A stretch of 64,000 nt of DNA, from assembly GCA_020226215.1 (NCBI GenBank), contig CM035235.1:50187511-50251510 (forward strand), written 5' to 3'. Each line of letters begins with the position of its first letter. Position 1 is the first letter of the stretch. Under the pieces are notes generated by a model. That model searched no databases. It was not told where the DNA came from and saw only the letters and a program-made list of their open reading frames with translations. This stretch comes from Sindora glabra. Lineage: Eukaryota; Streptophyta; Magnoliopsida; Fabales; Fabaceae. Positions 12,028-24,089 of the stretch are shown here, in pieces. Made by a program: the position numbers and the translations under genes.

Positions 12028-14132
12028 TGAATTTTTTGTGGTTTTGATGATGAAATGAATTTTTGAGTGAAAACATTTTAAAATCATATTCAAATTAAAT
12101 ACATAGAATGTATGAATTTATTTTTTAGTTTTTTCATCAATATTATGAACTTAAATGCAATTTTGTATTTTTAATTTATGTGTATAAATTAGTATCATTT
12201 TTCTAATAAATTTCAATTAATTAATGTATTATTAATAAAACAAATATAAATTAAATTAAATTATTTAATTACGCACCTGATACATGACAAATATTTTATT
12301 TTTATTTTTATTTTTTCATATTTTTAATTATGTGCATTTTAACTAATGACCTGTTGCTGGTTTAATTAGTAATTTAGTGACTCAATCCATCTTCCAAGTT
12401 AATATTCAATTCATTTTTAATAATTATGGTGCAGACTTAAGAATTTCCAATTTATTTTCTTTTTTGAAAATAAGAAAGTAGGAAAAGGTATGTAGTCCAT
12501 TTAATTTAAAAGTTATGGTCCATCATTGACTTCTTTGAGGGCCAATAAAGTAGTAGTATTGATAAATTATCTCAATTTCTTGAGATTACTAATAATAGAA
12601 TTCGAATATAAGGAAATGACTGTTAGAAGATAATTGATGGAGTTAATACAAAAGGATTTTTTTTTTCTGCTTTAAAGCTAGCACAAAATTTAATGAGACC
12701 ATATGAGTATATTAAAGAATTGTGGGGAAATTTATTTTGATGTGATTTGAAAGATTTATACCTTCTATTATATTCAAATTTTATTTTTTAATTTTTGTAT
12801 ATATGCATTTAGTGCTTACTTAAAAATGAATAAACTATAATTTTAAGAAATCATATCTTCTACTGAGACATTTACCAAGAAAGCAGAAGTCTTTTGGAAA
12901 GAAACTATTCAGGGATAGATGAAACTTTTTTTACTTCAGAAACTAGTTGAAAAAATTGATTAATAATTGAATTTAATAATTTTATAATCTTTCTAATATT
13001 ATTTTTAATCTTAAAAAAATCATTCTTATATAAAATGAATAATAGATAAGAAATCTATAATTTTGTAATATTTAATGGATATGACACTTTTCTACATAAA
13101 AGGGTAATCTTTTGTTGCAATAGATGTAGAAGTGATGTTGATTATTCAATGATCGAAGTCAATTTGCTTTATAAAAAAAGGATATCAATGAAGTTCTATA
13201 AAACAGTTTCACGGAATTCAGTTAATTATCTTAATTGTGAGATATCATTGAAAAATAGGACATATGTGTTATCAAAAAATTTCCTGCAATTCTTTCTAGC
13301 ATGAAATAAGTCAACCATCTAATTTAGTATCTTATTCCTACTATTAAAAAAATATTAGTATTTTTTGTATGTTGATAACAATTATTTTAGTATGTAGATT
13401 TAGTGGTGTTTTATTATATAAAAATATTGTAAAAGATACTAGAAAATTCATAAAATTTATAAAATGTATATATATGAATTTTTTTAATCATGTATCAAAG
13501 TATAAAGCTTGATATGAATTTTTTTTAACCAGCCACATCATGTGACATTGAACCAAACCCTTAATAAAAAATATAATTTCTTAACTTTATTTTTAACCTT
13601 TAAAATTCTCTTACTAAGGCTATCCAAATTTTATTCAACCGGCCTAAATTGACCAATTCGATAATCAAATACATGATTTGGGCTGATTGGTGTTTAATAA
13701 ATTTTCACAGTTGAAATAAATCTTAAAATCTAATTTGTAACGAATTAAGTCGACCTTAAAATTTAAACTCATTAAAAATCACATCCATGTTACAAAGACA
13801 AACAAAAGATTGGGCCTTATGAAGATAGAAAGCAAGGAGTCAAGGACTAGTGGATCAACATGGAAGCAATTAAAACTTCATCATCTTAAGCAGGCACATA
13901 AGCTAATATATAAAAAAATCTCTGACAAAGAAAAGACGTAGCACTCAAAAGGCAGACATTAGCTTACTACACAAACTTGCTTCAAACCTATCTCCATTCG
14001 GATCTATCATGCCCACTCTCAATCAATGTCACTCTTACTGATTTTTGTTCTTAAGAACATCTTCAGTAGTTCTAGTCAATTAAATAAGCATTCTGATAAC
14101 AACTTCACTCCATTAGTGTCAACTATCACTGA
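12028..14132. other. AT-rich intergenic DNA
   Basis: No gene or bounded repeat was recognised in this stretch. The sequence becomes less AT-rich after about 13800, towards the LINE fragment. Confidence 0.5.
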
Positions 14133-14174
14133 CTTCATCCATACTCACTCAGTGGCACGCAACAGTGTGATGAC
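14133..14174 (+). repeat. 42-bp direct repeat, copy A
   Basis: The stretch begins CTTCATCCATACTCACTCAG and is repeated at 14737-14778 with six differences, all of them transitions. The two copies bracket a LINE fragment. Confidence 0.8.
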
Positions 14175-14640
14175 TAGTGTGATTAGAATGACTTGGATGA
14201 ATGGGAGCAATTAGAAGGACAAAGTAACTATGATGACAGTGCGCTAGATGGAAGCCCTTAAACCTGAACCACATAAGTTTTGTAATCTTACAATGCTCGA
14301 TGATGTGCAACTCCATCTCAAGTTCAAGTAAACTTACCAAATAGAGAGTGGATCCAATATTCATCAGTTGAGACAACATTGACTCTAGTAGGTTAATACT
14401 CCATTACTTATCCTTCCAAAATATAAATTGAAACCTTGGGTGAAGATTAAGATTCCAGAGTTCTACCCACATTGTAGAATGATGATAATTTCCATACTGC
14501 CATGTGATAGTTTTATATATAGATGTTGTTGTCAAAGATCCTAATGAATTAAGAGTCCATATCAATTTATCTCCAATTGATTGCTTAATTGGTGTTTGCA
14601 TAATGATTCTAGCTGTCTTTTATGGAAATAAATTTGCAAT
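14150..14640 (-). pseudogene. LINE fragment: RT-linked zinc-binding domain
   Basis: Two minus-strand frames carry parts of the zinc-binding domain that follows reverse transcriptase in plant L1-type LINEs (zf-RVT). The frame from 14601 to 14404 contains DKLIWTLNSLGSLTT, SIYKTI and LNLHPRFQFIFWK, matching the family's 'LIWT...G.FT..S.YK.I' and 'P.F..F.WK' pattern. The frame from 14379 on contains ELHIIEHCKITKLMWF, matching the 'E...HL..HC...K..W' block. The first cysteine pair is lost and the two frames are separated by stops. No RT or RNase H lies next to it, so it is an isolated, dead piece of a second LINE distinct from the one at 15.6-21.7 kb. Confidence 0.7.
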
Positions 14641-14736
14641 CAGAGAATAATTCCATTTATGATCCCCCTATTAGATATCAATTGAGAAACTATAACATTA
14701 TCTTCCAAAGATACTCTTTCCCAAATATACTCCTAT

Positions 14737-14778
14737 CTTCATTCATGCTCACTCAGTAGCACGTAGCAGTGTGATAAC
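14737..14778 (+). repeat. 42-bp direct repeat, copy B
   Basis: Partner of 14133-14174, beginning CTTCATTCATGCTCACTCAG, 604 bp away in the same orientation. Confidence 0.8.
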
Positions 14779-15599
14779 AATGGTACAAGAACACCAGTTT
14801 ATGAGTCATGAGCCAAAAATTACAATGAGTACAAGTTTTAAGTTCAATATTTATTTAATCTATTGTTAAGGGATTTGTTATAAAATTTAACATTGCATTG
14901 CATTATTGATGGACCTTTAAGAAAAATGCAAATTCTTCTACTATTGTTACCAATATAAATCACCTAAACTAGTTTCAAATCGATGCATTCGATCCTAAAT
15001 GATTAGGCTAGTCTCAAAAGTTAACAAGCGGATGAATCAAATACTAAACTAATAAATTTGGTTCGATTAAAAAAATTAATTTAACTTACTTATAACCAAC
15101 TATGAACAGCCCTAATACCATGTGAGGTGGGTCACCACATATAAAGGCCATTTATTTAACCTATTGATAGATAGATTGATTGACTGATAGATCATAAGGT
15201 GTAGGAATAGCAAAGCACATGAATGATTCCTATTAGCATAGAAAGCAATCTCTTTCTGCTCCCCTTCACAGCTTGATTTATGTCTTCTATCTTTTCATTT
15301 TATTTTTAATTATATTAAAAAAACACAATATTAAAATTTATATTAAAATTTAAAATCCTTTTTACATTCAATAACACTTATAAAAAATTATATTTAACTT
15401 TTTTAACAAAAAAATATAACTAAAAGAAAAAATAATTCATATTCCAATCTAAAGTGAATGACAAGAGTAGTGAGTTCTAAAATCTCACATCCTCCCAAAA
15501 AAATTTAAATAGTAATATTCAATATCACTAATTCTATTTCTAGAATCTCTCCTATTCTATCTTACATGTAAAATCATTCAAAAAAAAATTTTTGTGAAA
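14779..15599. other. Intergenic DNA downstream of the LINE
   Basis: No gene recognised. This is the 3' flank of the minus-strand LINE. I could not identify an A-tail or a target-site duplication that would fix the element's 3' end. Confidence 0.5.
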
Positions 15600-15623
15600 A
15601 GGAAATATATATTAGAGAACAAA

Positions 15624-18600
15624 CTAAGATACATAAACCAATCTAGGTATATAGTTTTCCTTCACATTATATAGCATACATGATTGCGTCCCATTAGGAG
15701 GCATTTCCAAAATATTGATATTATTATAGCTATTATTAACATTTTTTTTCCTAAAAAAATTTGTCAAATTGTTAGTTTTCTTGTAAACATGCCTAATAGT
15801 AGGTAATCTTGTATTAGCCAAAACCCCTCTTACAATTTTCAATTAGATTGTGAGCATCAGTAAAATAAGTAAGCAATTCACTTAATAAATCATTTATAAT
15901 AGATAAAGTATCAAGTTCAATAATAATTGCAAATAAATTCTTGTTTTGCACTAGCATTAGCCCATCCTAAAGCCCAATCAATTCAGCAATAAAATTTGAA
16001 CAATTACTAAGCCCTTTGCAGCTACCTATCACTCACTCTCCAACATAATTTCTAATCACTGCAGAACACTTAGCCAAACCTAGGTTTTCTTTAGATGCTC
16101 TATCAATATTAAGTTTGAAATAATCAAAAGGAAGAGGTTCTTACCTAATGTTCACAAATTTTTGTGAAGAAGGTATTTTAGCTTGTCCCATAATGGCTTA
16201 ATACTTAGCTGATTTAGCAGAAGTAATCACTTTCACATTTGTACTTCCTTAGTTAAAATGGAAGACTTTGTTATTCCTATGTAACCAAAGGTTCCATAAA
16301 CCATATGTAAAGACAATAGCCTAAGGAATTTTGATATTGCAACTTAATTTATTTGAAGTTGAATTATCCTTTAACGAAACATCAAAATCAGAATGTAGAA
16401 GATTTAAGAAAGAAGAAGGGATACCAATACCATTCCAAAAAGTAAAAGGACATTCATGTAATGAATAGATAATAGAGTCTACTCTAGAATTACACAAAAC
16501 ATAAATTGGGGATATATCTACTCCTTTTCTTATTAGTAGCTCCCTGGTAGGATTTCTTTTTAAGACAGTAAGCTAAACAAAAAAAAGACTAAATTTTAGG
16601 AATCATAGGGATTTTCCAAATCCATTTAAAGTCTTGTTATACAAAAGGAAGGTTATTTTTTTCAAAAATTTATAAACATTTTTATTTGAATATCTCCTAT
16701 CTTTAGATAGCTCCTAAACAATTTTATCTTCAATATCTATTATACTAAAAAAGGTTCTAAGAATGGAATTTTTTATATCAATAGGTAAAGAAAAAGAAAT
16801 TTTATCCAGATTCTAAGGTCTACTTTGAATTAAATCTTTAACTTTCATATTCAATTCAGCTTGGGTTAATGGCCCTTATATGCATTCTCTAAGAGATCCC
16901 ATTTTAAGCTATTTATCATACTAAAAATAAAGTTTATCCTTATTACCAACCATCCATTTCAATCCTATTTTAACAATATTGTGCTTTTCAAATACTTCTA
17001 ATTATGAGAATAACATTTATTTTTCTTAATTTGGTTGACATTGTTAAAATTCAAATATTTACTCTTGAGAACCTTTACCTAAAGAGCTTGATGATTACAA
17101 AAAAATAAATAAATTCCTAAGCTAACTTACCCAACATGGCCATGTTAATAGAAACAAAATATCTTATCCTCAGCCTCCTTTTTTCCTTAGGAAGAGTAAT
17201 TGCCTCCTATTTAACTAAAGCTAATTTTCTACTTTTACATGAACCTCCCAAAGAAAAATTCTAATAACCTAGTCTAGTCTTAAGAAAATTCATTTAGGAA
17301 CCTTTGTAAATTGAAAAATGATATAAAAGCAAAGTAAACAAAATAAAGTTAATCAAAATGAATCTACCAATTAAGGATAAGAATTTGGACTACCCATGGA
17401 TTCTTTCCTTTAATTTGTTAACTAAAAATTGAAAATCAATATTTTTATTGTTTAATTTAATATTAACCCTTAAATATTTTCCTGAGTCCCCTCTATGAGC
17501 AAAAACTAACTCATTACTTAGCCTATCCCTCAATTAAGGATTTATAATTTTTGAAAAATAAATTTTAAATTTCATAAAATTAAACTTTAAACTCGGAACT
17601 TTAGCAAAATCATTTAAAACTTGCTTTATGGTATAACAATTCTTGGAATCTACTTTAACAAACAAAATAACATCATTTGCATAAAAAAGATGAGAAAATA
17701 AAAGACCATCCAAAGCTTCCTATTGCACATATCAATTATCATATGATGCAAGTATTCTAAATATAAAATAAATATGTAATGGGACAAAGGATCTCCTTAC
17801 CTAATACCTTAAAAGGATAAATAAGGCTTAACTTCCCCTTATTAAGTAAAATTTGGTAGGTAACTTTAGAAACTAAGCTGATAGCCAGTTTAATCCATTG
17901 AGGAGGAAAATAAAAAAAAAAATAAAACATTCTTTATAAAATTTCACTCAAGCGAATCATATGCTTTCTTAAAGTCAATTTTTGTTATTGTACTATTTAT
18001 CTTAGCCATTAACCTGTCAATAATATATATAATTTCTCTAAGAATAATTATATTATTTCCAACTTTTTTATTTTGAACAAACACGGCTTGAAAAAAGGAG
18101 ACAAGATTTTGAAGGGTTTTAATCTACTAACAAAATTTTTGAAATAATCTTTAAAACAGTACTACATAAATTGAGTGGCCTATAAGCATTTATAGTCTCA
18201 TGAATATAGCCTATTGGAATTAAACAAATTAAAGCTTCATTTAGCCATTTGGGAACAAAAAAAGAGGTAAAGCTTCAAACACACAATTATAAGCAGAATT
18301 ACTTACTTCAACCTTAAATCTTTTGAAAAAAATCTAGGATGCAAACCATCAATGACCTTGGTAGGTTTATAAGATTTCAAAGCTTTAAAAATTTCATCAA
18401 AATAGACTTTGTTCCTCAATAACATTTACATGCTAGAAGATTGACTTTAATGAAATTAACAAAAACAGAATCATTTATAGTTTTGAATCTTTCAAAAAAG
18501 AAGGATTGAATATTACATTTTATATATCTATCATTATGTAACCATTCCCTAACCTCATTCTAAATTTTAATGATTTTATTCTTCCTTCATATTATAATTG

Positions 18601-19872
18601 TGGATAAATGATAGGTATTAGTATTCCTATCACCATCCTATACCCATTTTATCCTAGATTTAAGAGCCTAAATTTTCTTTTCTTGTTTAAGAATGAGAAG
18701 ATATTCATCTTGGAGACTTTTATTCAGTCTATGCAAATCCTCTGAGTTATAATTTTTTAAAGCAATTTGAACCCCATGAATCCTAGTTAAAACCCTTTTC
18801 TTTCTCTTGACAACATTTCCAAAAATATTATCATTCCACTAGAAAAATTTTAAAATAAAATTGTTAATTGTATGTTAAAGAGGAGGAGAATTTTTCTAAT
18901 TTTAAGCCACTAAATAATTAAAATTAGGGTGTGCAAGCTATCAAGTTTTAAATGTAAAAAGTTTATCAAGAACATTTTAGAATTAAGAAAACAATGAGAT
19001 TATGACAAGGGAATGATCCGACAAAATCCTAGGATCCTTAATAACATGAGCTTTTAGAAATAAAATATGCCAACTATCATTACTCAAAGCCCAATCAAGA
19101 CATTCAAGAATTATATTAGTTGATGATCTAGAATTTCATCAAGTGAAAGTAGGGTTAGAATATCCCAAATTAGTTAAGTTGCAACGATCTAAAACTTAAT
19201 TAAACAAATTTACCCTACATGAATTAACTGGAGCCCCACCAACTTTTTTCTCATGGCAGTTGACTTCATTAAAGTTTCCTAAAACTAACCAAGGAAAACT
19301 ATGGGAATTAGCTATACTTTTATATTACTCCACAAAATTTTTCTATTAGCCAACTTAAGACTAACATAAATACCACTCAACAATCACTTAGGAGAATTAG
19401 GGGTTACCTTTATCATAGCATGAATCTCTTGTTCAGACTTGTTTAACACTTTAACTTGCACTTCGTTCTAATTCTATAGCAACCATAATCCACCAGCAAA
19501 GACAATAGTATTTGTTAACTATAAACTATCAAAAGGCAATGGTTGGGCAATGTTTCTAGCTTTGTCATCATCAACACTGATTTTAGTGAGAATAAAAACC
19601 TTCATATGTTCCCTGTTAATAAATTCTAACACAATGCTCAAAAAGTCCGGGTGTGGATCACCACGAACATTCCAAACACCTATATTACAACCAGTAGCAT
19701 CCATGTTCAGTTGATTATAATCACAAGCAAACCTGGGAGATCTACGAAGAATCTGGACAGGATGAAAACTGACTTCAGCCACATCCTCTCGAAGAGCCTC
19801 CAATGGTGTAGCATCTAATTTTTCATCGTGATTAGACACTGAGTGACTAGTGGTTCCGGATGCATCAGGCAA
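15624..19872 (-). pseudogene. LINE ORF2 remnant: endonuclease-RT-RNase H
   Basis: The frame 19872-19519 runs from the end of ORF1 into the endonuclease start (GVWNVRGDPHPDF near 19700). The expected catalytic Glu of the 'LTET' block is Lys (AAA at 19582-19584). Further down are endonuclease text (LDWALSNDSWH near 19060; ILSDHS near 19020), RT text (YRPLNLCSTVLKIISKIL near 18170; GDPLSHYIFILYLEYLHHMI near 17790) and the RT active site, read YAND in place of YADD (17672-17683). RNase H begins near 16140 with FKLNIDRASKENLGLA, keeping the catalytic Asp (16102-16104). It continues past a stop to NFIAELIGL, where TAG (15967-15969) interrupts GL.DGL. Stops and frameshifts throughout make it a pseudogene. 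Confidence 0.85.
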
Positions 19873-21723
19873 ATTTTTGGTTTGCTTCCCCTACTCATCA
19901 ACTTGCATTTTGTTTTCCCTGCAATGAATCTCTGCAATTGCATCATTTGTTGCCACATCTTTCTCGTTGCAATGTGAAATTGATCCTAAGGATACAGAAC
20001 TAATAGATTTTCATTGGGCATCGGAAAATTCAGCTGACTCCTTAAACACCTCCATTGGACTGTCGTCCATGTGAATGATTATTGGAGGAATTAGCAGATT
20101 CGCCAACTCCTTTTCGAAGGGACAGAGATTGTCGGCATTTGGATGGCACATGAATAGTTGCAGTGTCTTCTAAGTCGTAATCTGGATGGAATCGCAGCTT
20201 TTCATTGCGTAGGTGGGATCCATCGATATCCATTTCAATGTTTCCAGATGGATTTCCCGAATTGAGTTGTTGATGAAAAAACCCCACACCAGTTCGCGCT
20301 TTGAGAAGAGGAGCTGTCCTGCGACATTTGGAGTTGAAGAAGAGTTTGAAGCACGAGGATTGGGGCCTTGTTCATTAACTGAAAAGTTAAGCTGCTGTGA
20401 TAAGGTTGAGATAAGGCAATTTGACTTGTTATCGAGTTGATGGGTCTGAGTACCATCATTTTAGGAAAGACCAAGAGAAATGTTCTCGGATCGGCAATTT
20501 TCATAATCAACTTTTTGAAATAAGTCATGGGCTTTGAACTCCAATAAGGCCTTACTTAAACTATAAGGCCCCACAGGTGGGTTTGGGTTATATAAAGCCT
20601 CCTGAGGTTTAAATTTTCCCATATTTTGACCACCCACATTTTTTTGAAAAAAATTTCTCTTTGTTAATCCACCATCTTTAACAGAAGCTTCAAGATGCCC
20701 TTTCTTGTTCGTCTTATTCTTTCCTCTCTCCACCAAAATCCATAAGCCATACTAATTATTCCCACCATTTGTCTTCTCGAGCTCCACAACTGTGGACAAG
20801 CTTTTTTTATCCAACATTGAAACAGAACTAGAAGCTTCAGTAGCTCCATCTTGTGGTTGCGAAATAATAGAAGCCCCTTTACACGTTCATAAGGACAGAA
20901 GTTCTTTTTATGATCAATTCTATGGCAAGTGAAAAAAACTCTACTTAGACCTTCATAAATATGGATAATTCGAATTAGAGGCCAATTGGGATCAATTTGC
21001 ACACAAACCCTTATATACTTTGCTTTATCACCCATGAAAGTATAAGCATCAATCTTCAATACAGGATCCATTTTCTCTGCTATCTAAGCTAGAATAGATG
21101 TATTATGAAATTTCATAGGTAATTCTGAAAACCTGACCCATACTGCTATGGAAGACATTTTGGCTGAAGGTTTAAAAAATTGCTCCTATTTTCTTAAAGC
21201 CAGAAAGTTTTCTAAGATAAACCAAGGACTTCCACTAAGTATCTTAACATAGTCTGATTGTCAATCAAATTTGAATATAAAAATGTCATTGCCCAACTTC
21301 AAGATAGATAATTGTCCTTTAGGTTGCCACATAACTCTCATTTTGAAATCTGAATATTGAAAGTTTACCTTTCTGCCAAAAACTTTTCCTATAAGAATAT
21401 ATTTCCATGATTCATACAAACTGCTCTTGATAAGACAACTTCATTTTCATGTACAACCCTGTTCTTTTCTTGTCCATCTTAACTTCTTTTTTATTATCAA
21501 AAAAATACTTTTTCATAAGTACCAGGCATTACACCAGTTAGTCATCTCTGTAACTCTTACCTTGGCTTCGTTCATATCCATGGATGGAACTAAACTCAAC
21601 TCCGCTTGCTTGAGAATCTAGCCCATCGAGCTTTTGGTTGCTGCGAAAAAGGGCATCTTTTTCTTCGGATGAAGGAGTCTTCCCAAACAAGTAGTGAAAA
21701 AGGCTCCCTCTGCTTAAAATCAT
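19870..21723 (-). pseudogene. LINE ORF1 remnant (DUF4283 plus zinc knuckle)
   Basis: The first frame (21723-21538) begins MILSRGSLFHYLFGK and probably marks the ORF1 start. Translating on through frameshifts gives the plant LINE ORF1 nucleic-acid-binding (DUF4283) pattern, with SMGQVFRI.YEIS as a degraded 'WVR...LP.E' segment. Then comes KIDAYTFMGDKAKYIRVCVQID (21050-20985), matching '.VD..T....RG.FARVCV.ID'. A degenerate zinc knuckle follows near 20910 (FFTCHRIDHKKNFCPY). Its first cysteine has become phenylalanine or been lost, leaving C..H....C. In living elements ORF1 coats the element RNA. This copy has at least four frame breaks. Downstream frames (20736-20042) are the low-complexity C-terminal part. 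Confidence 0.75.
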
Positions 21724-21914
21724 TCAAATTTTAAGCACCATCTCATGTGAAAGCGTATGCAATGGAGTTCGTGTTGTCACATTTAACATCTAATTCCACG
21801 ATTAATATTTAATACTTTTTTTTTAATTATCACATTTTGAAAAAATTACTATTTTTATTTATTATTTTAAATTTTTAATAGAACATTAAATATTTTTAAA
21901 TTTTATCTTTTTTA

Positions 21915-22106
21915 TTAATAAATATTTTATTATTCTACATTCTTAACTAACTTGTATTTATTCAATTATATTTTTCTTTCTATTTTTAACTATATTAAAC
22001 TTTGTGTATAAATGATAGTCATGAAAAGTTTACTAAAAATAAATACTTCTTTTTTATTAATAAACATTTTATTATTTTACACTATTAACTCACTTATATT
22101 TATTCC

Positions 22107-22159
<53 letters not shown>

Positions 22160-22385
22160 TTTTAACTCTATTGAATTTTGTGCATAAATGATAGTTTTAA
22201 AAATTCACTAAAAATAAATACTTTATTAATAAATACTTCTTTTTGTTAATAAATACCTTATTATTCTACACTTTCAACCCACTTGTATTAATTTCATCAC
22301 ATTTTCTCTTTATTTTTAACTATATTGAACTTTGTGTATAAAAAATAGTCATGCAAAGTTTATTAAAAATAAATAAATTAAATTA
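21915..22385 (+). repeat. About 142-bp unit, three tandem copies
   Basis: Copies start at 21915, 22057 and 22246, each with TTAATAAAYA..TTATTATT.TAC, then ACTTGTATTTATT / CACTTATATTTATT, then GAA.TTTGTG.ATAAATGATAGT and CTAAAAATAAATA. The second copy is about 47 bp longer because of a (TA)n tract inside it. Confidence 0.7.
22109..22157. repeat. (TA)24 microsatellite
   Basis: An uninterrupted TA run inside the second unit of the 142-bp tandem array. Confidence 0.95.
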
Positions 22386-22833
22386 TTTTCTTAACATATG
22401 TGAGATTGGTTAACTACAACAAATAATAAGTAATAGATTGAGTAGTAAACAAATGCTAAGATTGTTATTAAGCAGTAATTAGTAATCCTTAACTACTCAG
22501 ATTTATAAAATTAATGGATTCTTATTTACTTAATTCGTTCATTCTTAAGTATTGTTTAATATTAGTGCAAAAGGATTAATGAAGATAATAAATAACTCTA
22601 ATTTTATGATAAATGAGTTGTAATTTACAAATATATTAATAAGTAAAATTTTTTGTATTTATTTAGATTATATGGATAATATTTGAAATAAAATAATAAA
22701 TGCATTATTAGTTTTCTAAAATGACAAACAAATAGGAACAAAAAAAATTCTCTAAATAATACTTAAAAAGGAATGAAAGGAATATTTTTTTTTTAAATAT
22801 TGATGACAGTCAATGTTTCTTTCTTTCTTTATA

Positions 22834-23364
22834 CTCTCTCCGTTCCTTTTAATTTATCGCATTTTAAAATTTTTTATTTTTATTTGTTACTTTAAAATTT
22901 TAATGAAGCATTAAATATTTTTTATTTTTGGTTATGCATGTTGTAATTATAAAAAAATATTTTGTCATTATTAGCTTGTAGTAGTGATCTACATCAATAA
23001 ATAGATAAGTTTTTCTTATCTGCATAATTAAGAAATTTATATGATAAAAGATCATAGCCATATTATTTTTTAATTTTTTTAATTTGTTAATAAGTCTACT
23101 TCTTGTTTTTTTTGTAAAGAATTAATCATTTTTTTACATATGAATCACACTTGGTTAAATCTTTTTTTATTAATAAATATTTTATTATTCTACACTTTCA
23201 ATTTACTTGTATTTATTTCATCATATTTATCTCTTTATTTTCAATTGTTTTGAACCTTGTGCATAAATAGTTTTGAAAAATCTACTAAAAATAAATAAAT
23301 AAAATTATTTTTTTAATATTTGTAAAATCAGTTAATTACGATAAATAAAAAAATGGGAAGGGAG
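22834..23364 (+). mobile_element. Stowaway-like (Tc1/mariner) non-autonomous element
   Basis: The left end reads CTCTCTCCGTTCC followed by TTTTAATTTATCGCA. The right end, reverse-complemented, reads CTCCCTTCCCATT followed by TTTTTATTTATCGTAAT. This is the CTCCCTCCGTYCC terminal repeat of plant Stowaway/mariner-type MITEs. A TA (22832-22833) precedes the left end; the right flank is CA, one change from TA. At 531 bp it is long for a Stowaway and may be an internally deleted mariner-like element. No transposase motif is visible. Confidence 0.65.
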
Positions 23365-24089
23365 CATCTCTCTTCGTGTGTCATTAATTATATTACTAAA
23401 ATTTTAAACAAAATGTTAAATAAAATTCCATTGATATCATAAATTTAAGTAGTTGAGAGTCAATAACTAATGCTTAAAAATAACCTTCAAATTATTGTTA
23501 GCATTTGTCTTAATAATTATACTTACAAGTGTAACATTTTTTTAATGAGGTAAGTTCAGAAATAATAATGTTACATGTACCAAAAGTGGTATTCAAAATA
23601 GAGTTGTAAATATAAATCAAAAGTTATCAATTATATATATAATAGTAAGATAAATTTATAAAACTTATTTAAATGAATATAAAAAAAATTAAAATCCAAT
23701 CATGATCCAATTTTTAATGTATATAACTTTTTTTATTCAAAAATGACATCTTTGTGTAATACGAGATGAACCCAAGTTTGTAATTGTATAGTTCCCTACA
23801 TCCTACGATAAAATTTGTTCGTCGCAAACCATAAGTATGTTAAACCGATTACATGCTGATATTCTATCAATTAATCAATAATAACTAAATACATTAGATG
23901 CTTCAACTTTGTAATTAATTTCATGTATTATATAATATGGATGCAAGAATTTCTTCTTCCCTTCAATGATATCATTCGAGACAATCATATAAGAGTGGTT
24001 CTTTTCATTCCAAATGAGAATGAAAAGGAAAGGGGGAATTATCAAAAATTTTGTTAAAATATATATTATGGAATTGAAATACTTATACT
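23365..24089. other. AT-rich intergenic DNA
   Basis: No gene or bounded repeat was recognised. Confidence 0.5.

Larger units (their letters stand above)
15600..21740 (-). mobile_element. Decayed near-full-length LINE (L1 type, with RNase H)
   Basis: Read on the minus strand, all expected parts of a plant L1-type LINE appear in order: ORF1 with a nucleic-acid-binding region and zinc knuckle (21723 to about 19870), an apurinic-type endonuclease (from about 19705), reverse transcriptase (about 18650-17300), a zinc-binding/linker region (about 16650-16250) and a C-terminal RNase H domain (about 16140-15850). The total length of about 6.1 kb is close to that of intact plant LINEs. Reading frames are broken by many stops and frameshifts, and key catalytic residues are replaced, so the copy is dead. 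Ends are approximate because no target duplication or A-tail was found. Confidence 0.88.
21816..22430 (+). mobile_element. Stowaway-like MITE copy with internal expansion
   Basis: The left part (TTTAATTATCACATTTTGAA, then TTTTAATAGAACATTAAATATTTTT) matches the start of the clearer element at 22834-23364. The right part (AACATATGTGAGATTGGTTAACTACAACAAATA) matches that element's end. Between them a unit that is single-copy in the other element occurs three times (21915-22385). The terminal CTCC repeats themselves have been lost, so assignment rests on similarity to the neighbour. Confidence 0.5.

Noticed and set aside
20213..20440. Plus-strand frame inside the LINE
   Set aside because: Antisense to LINE ORF1; no independent support.
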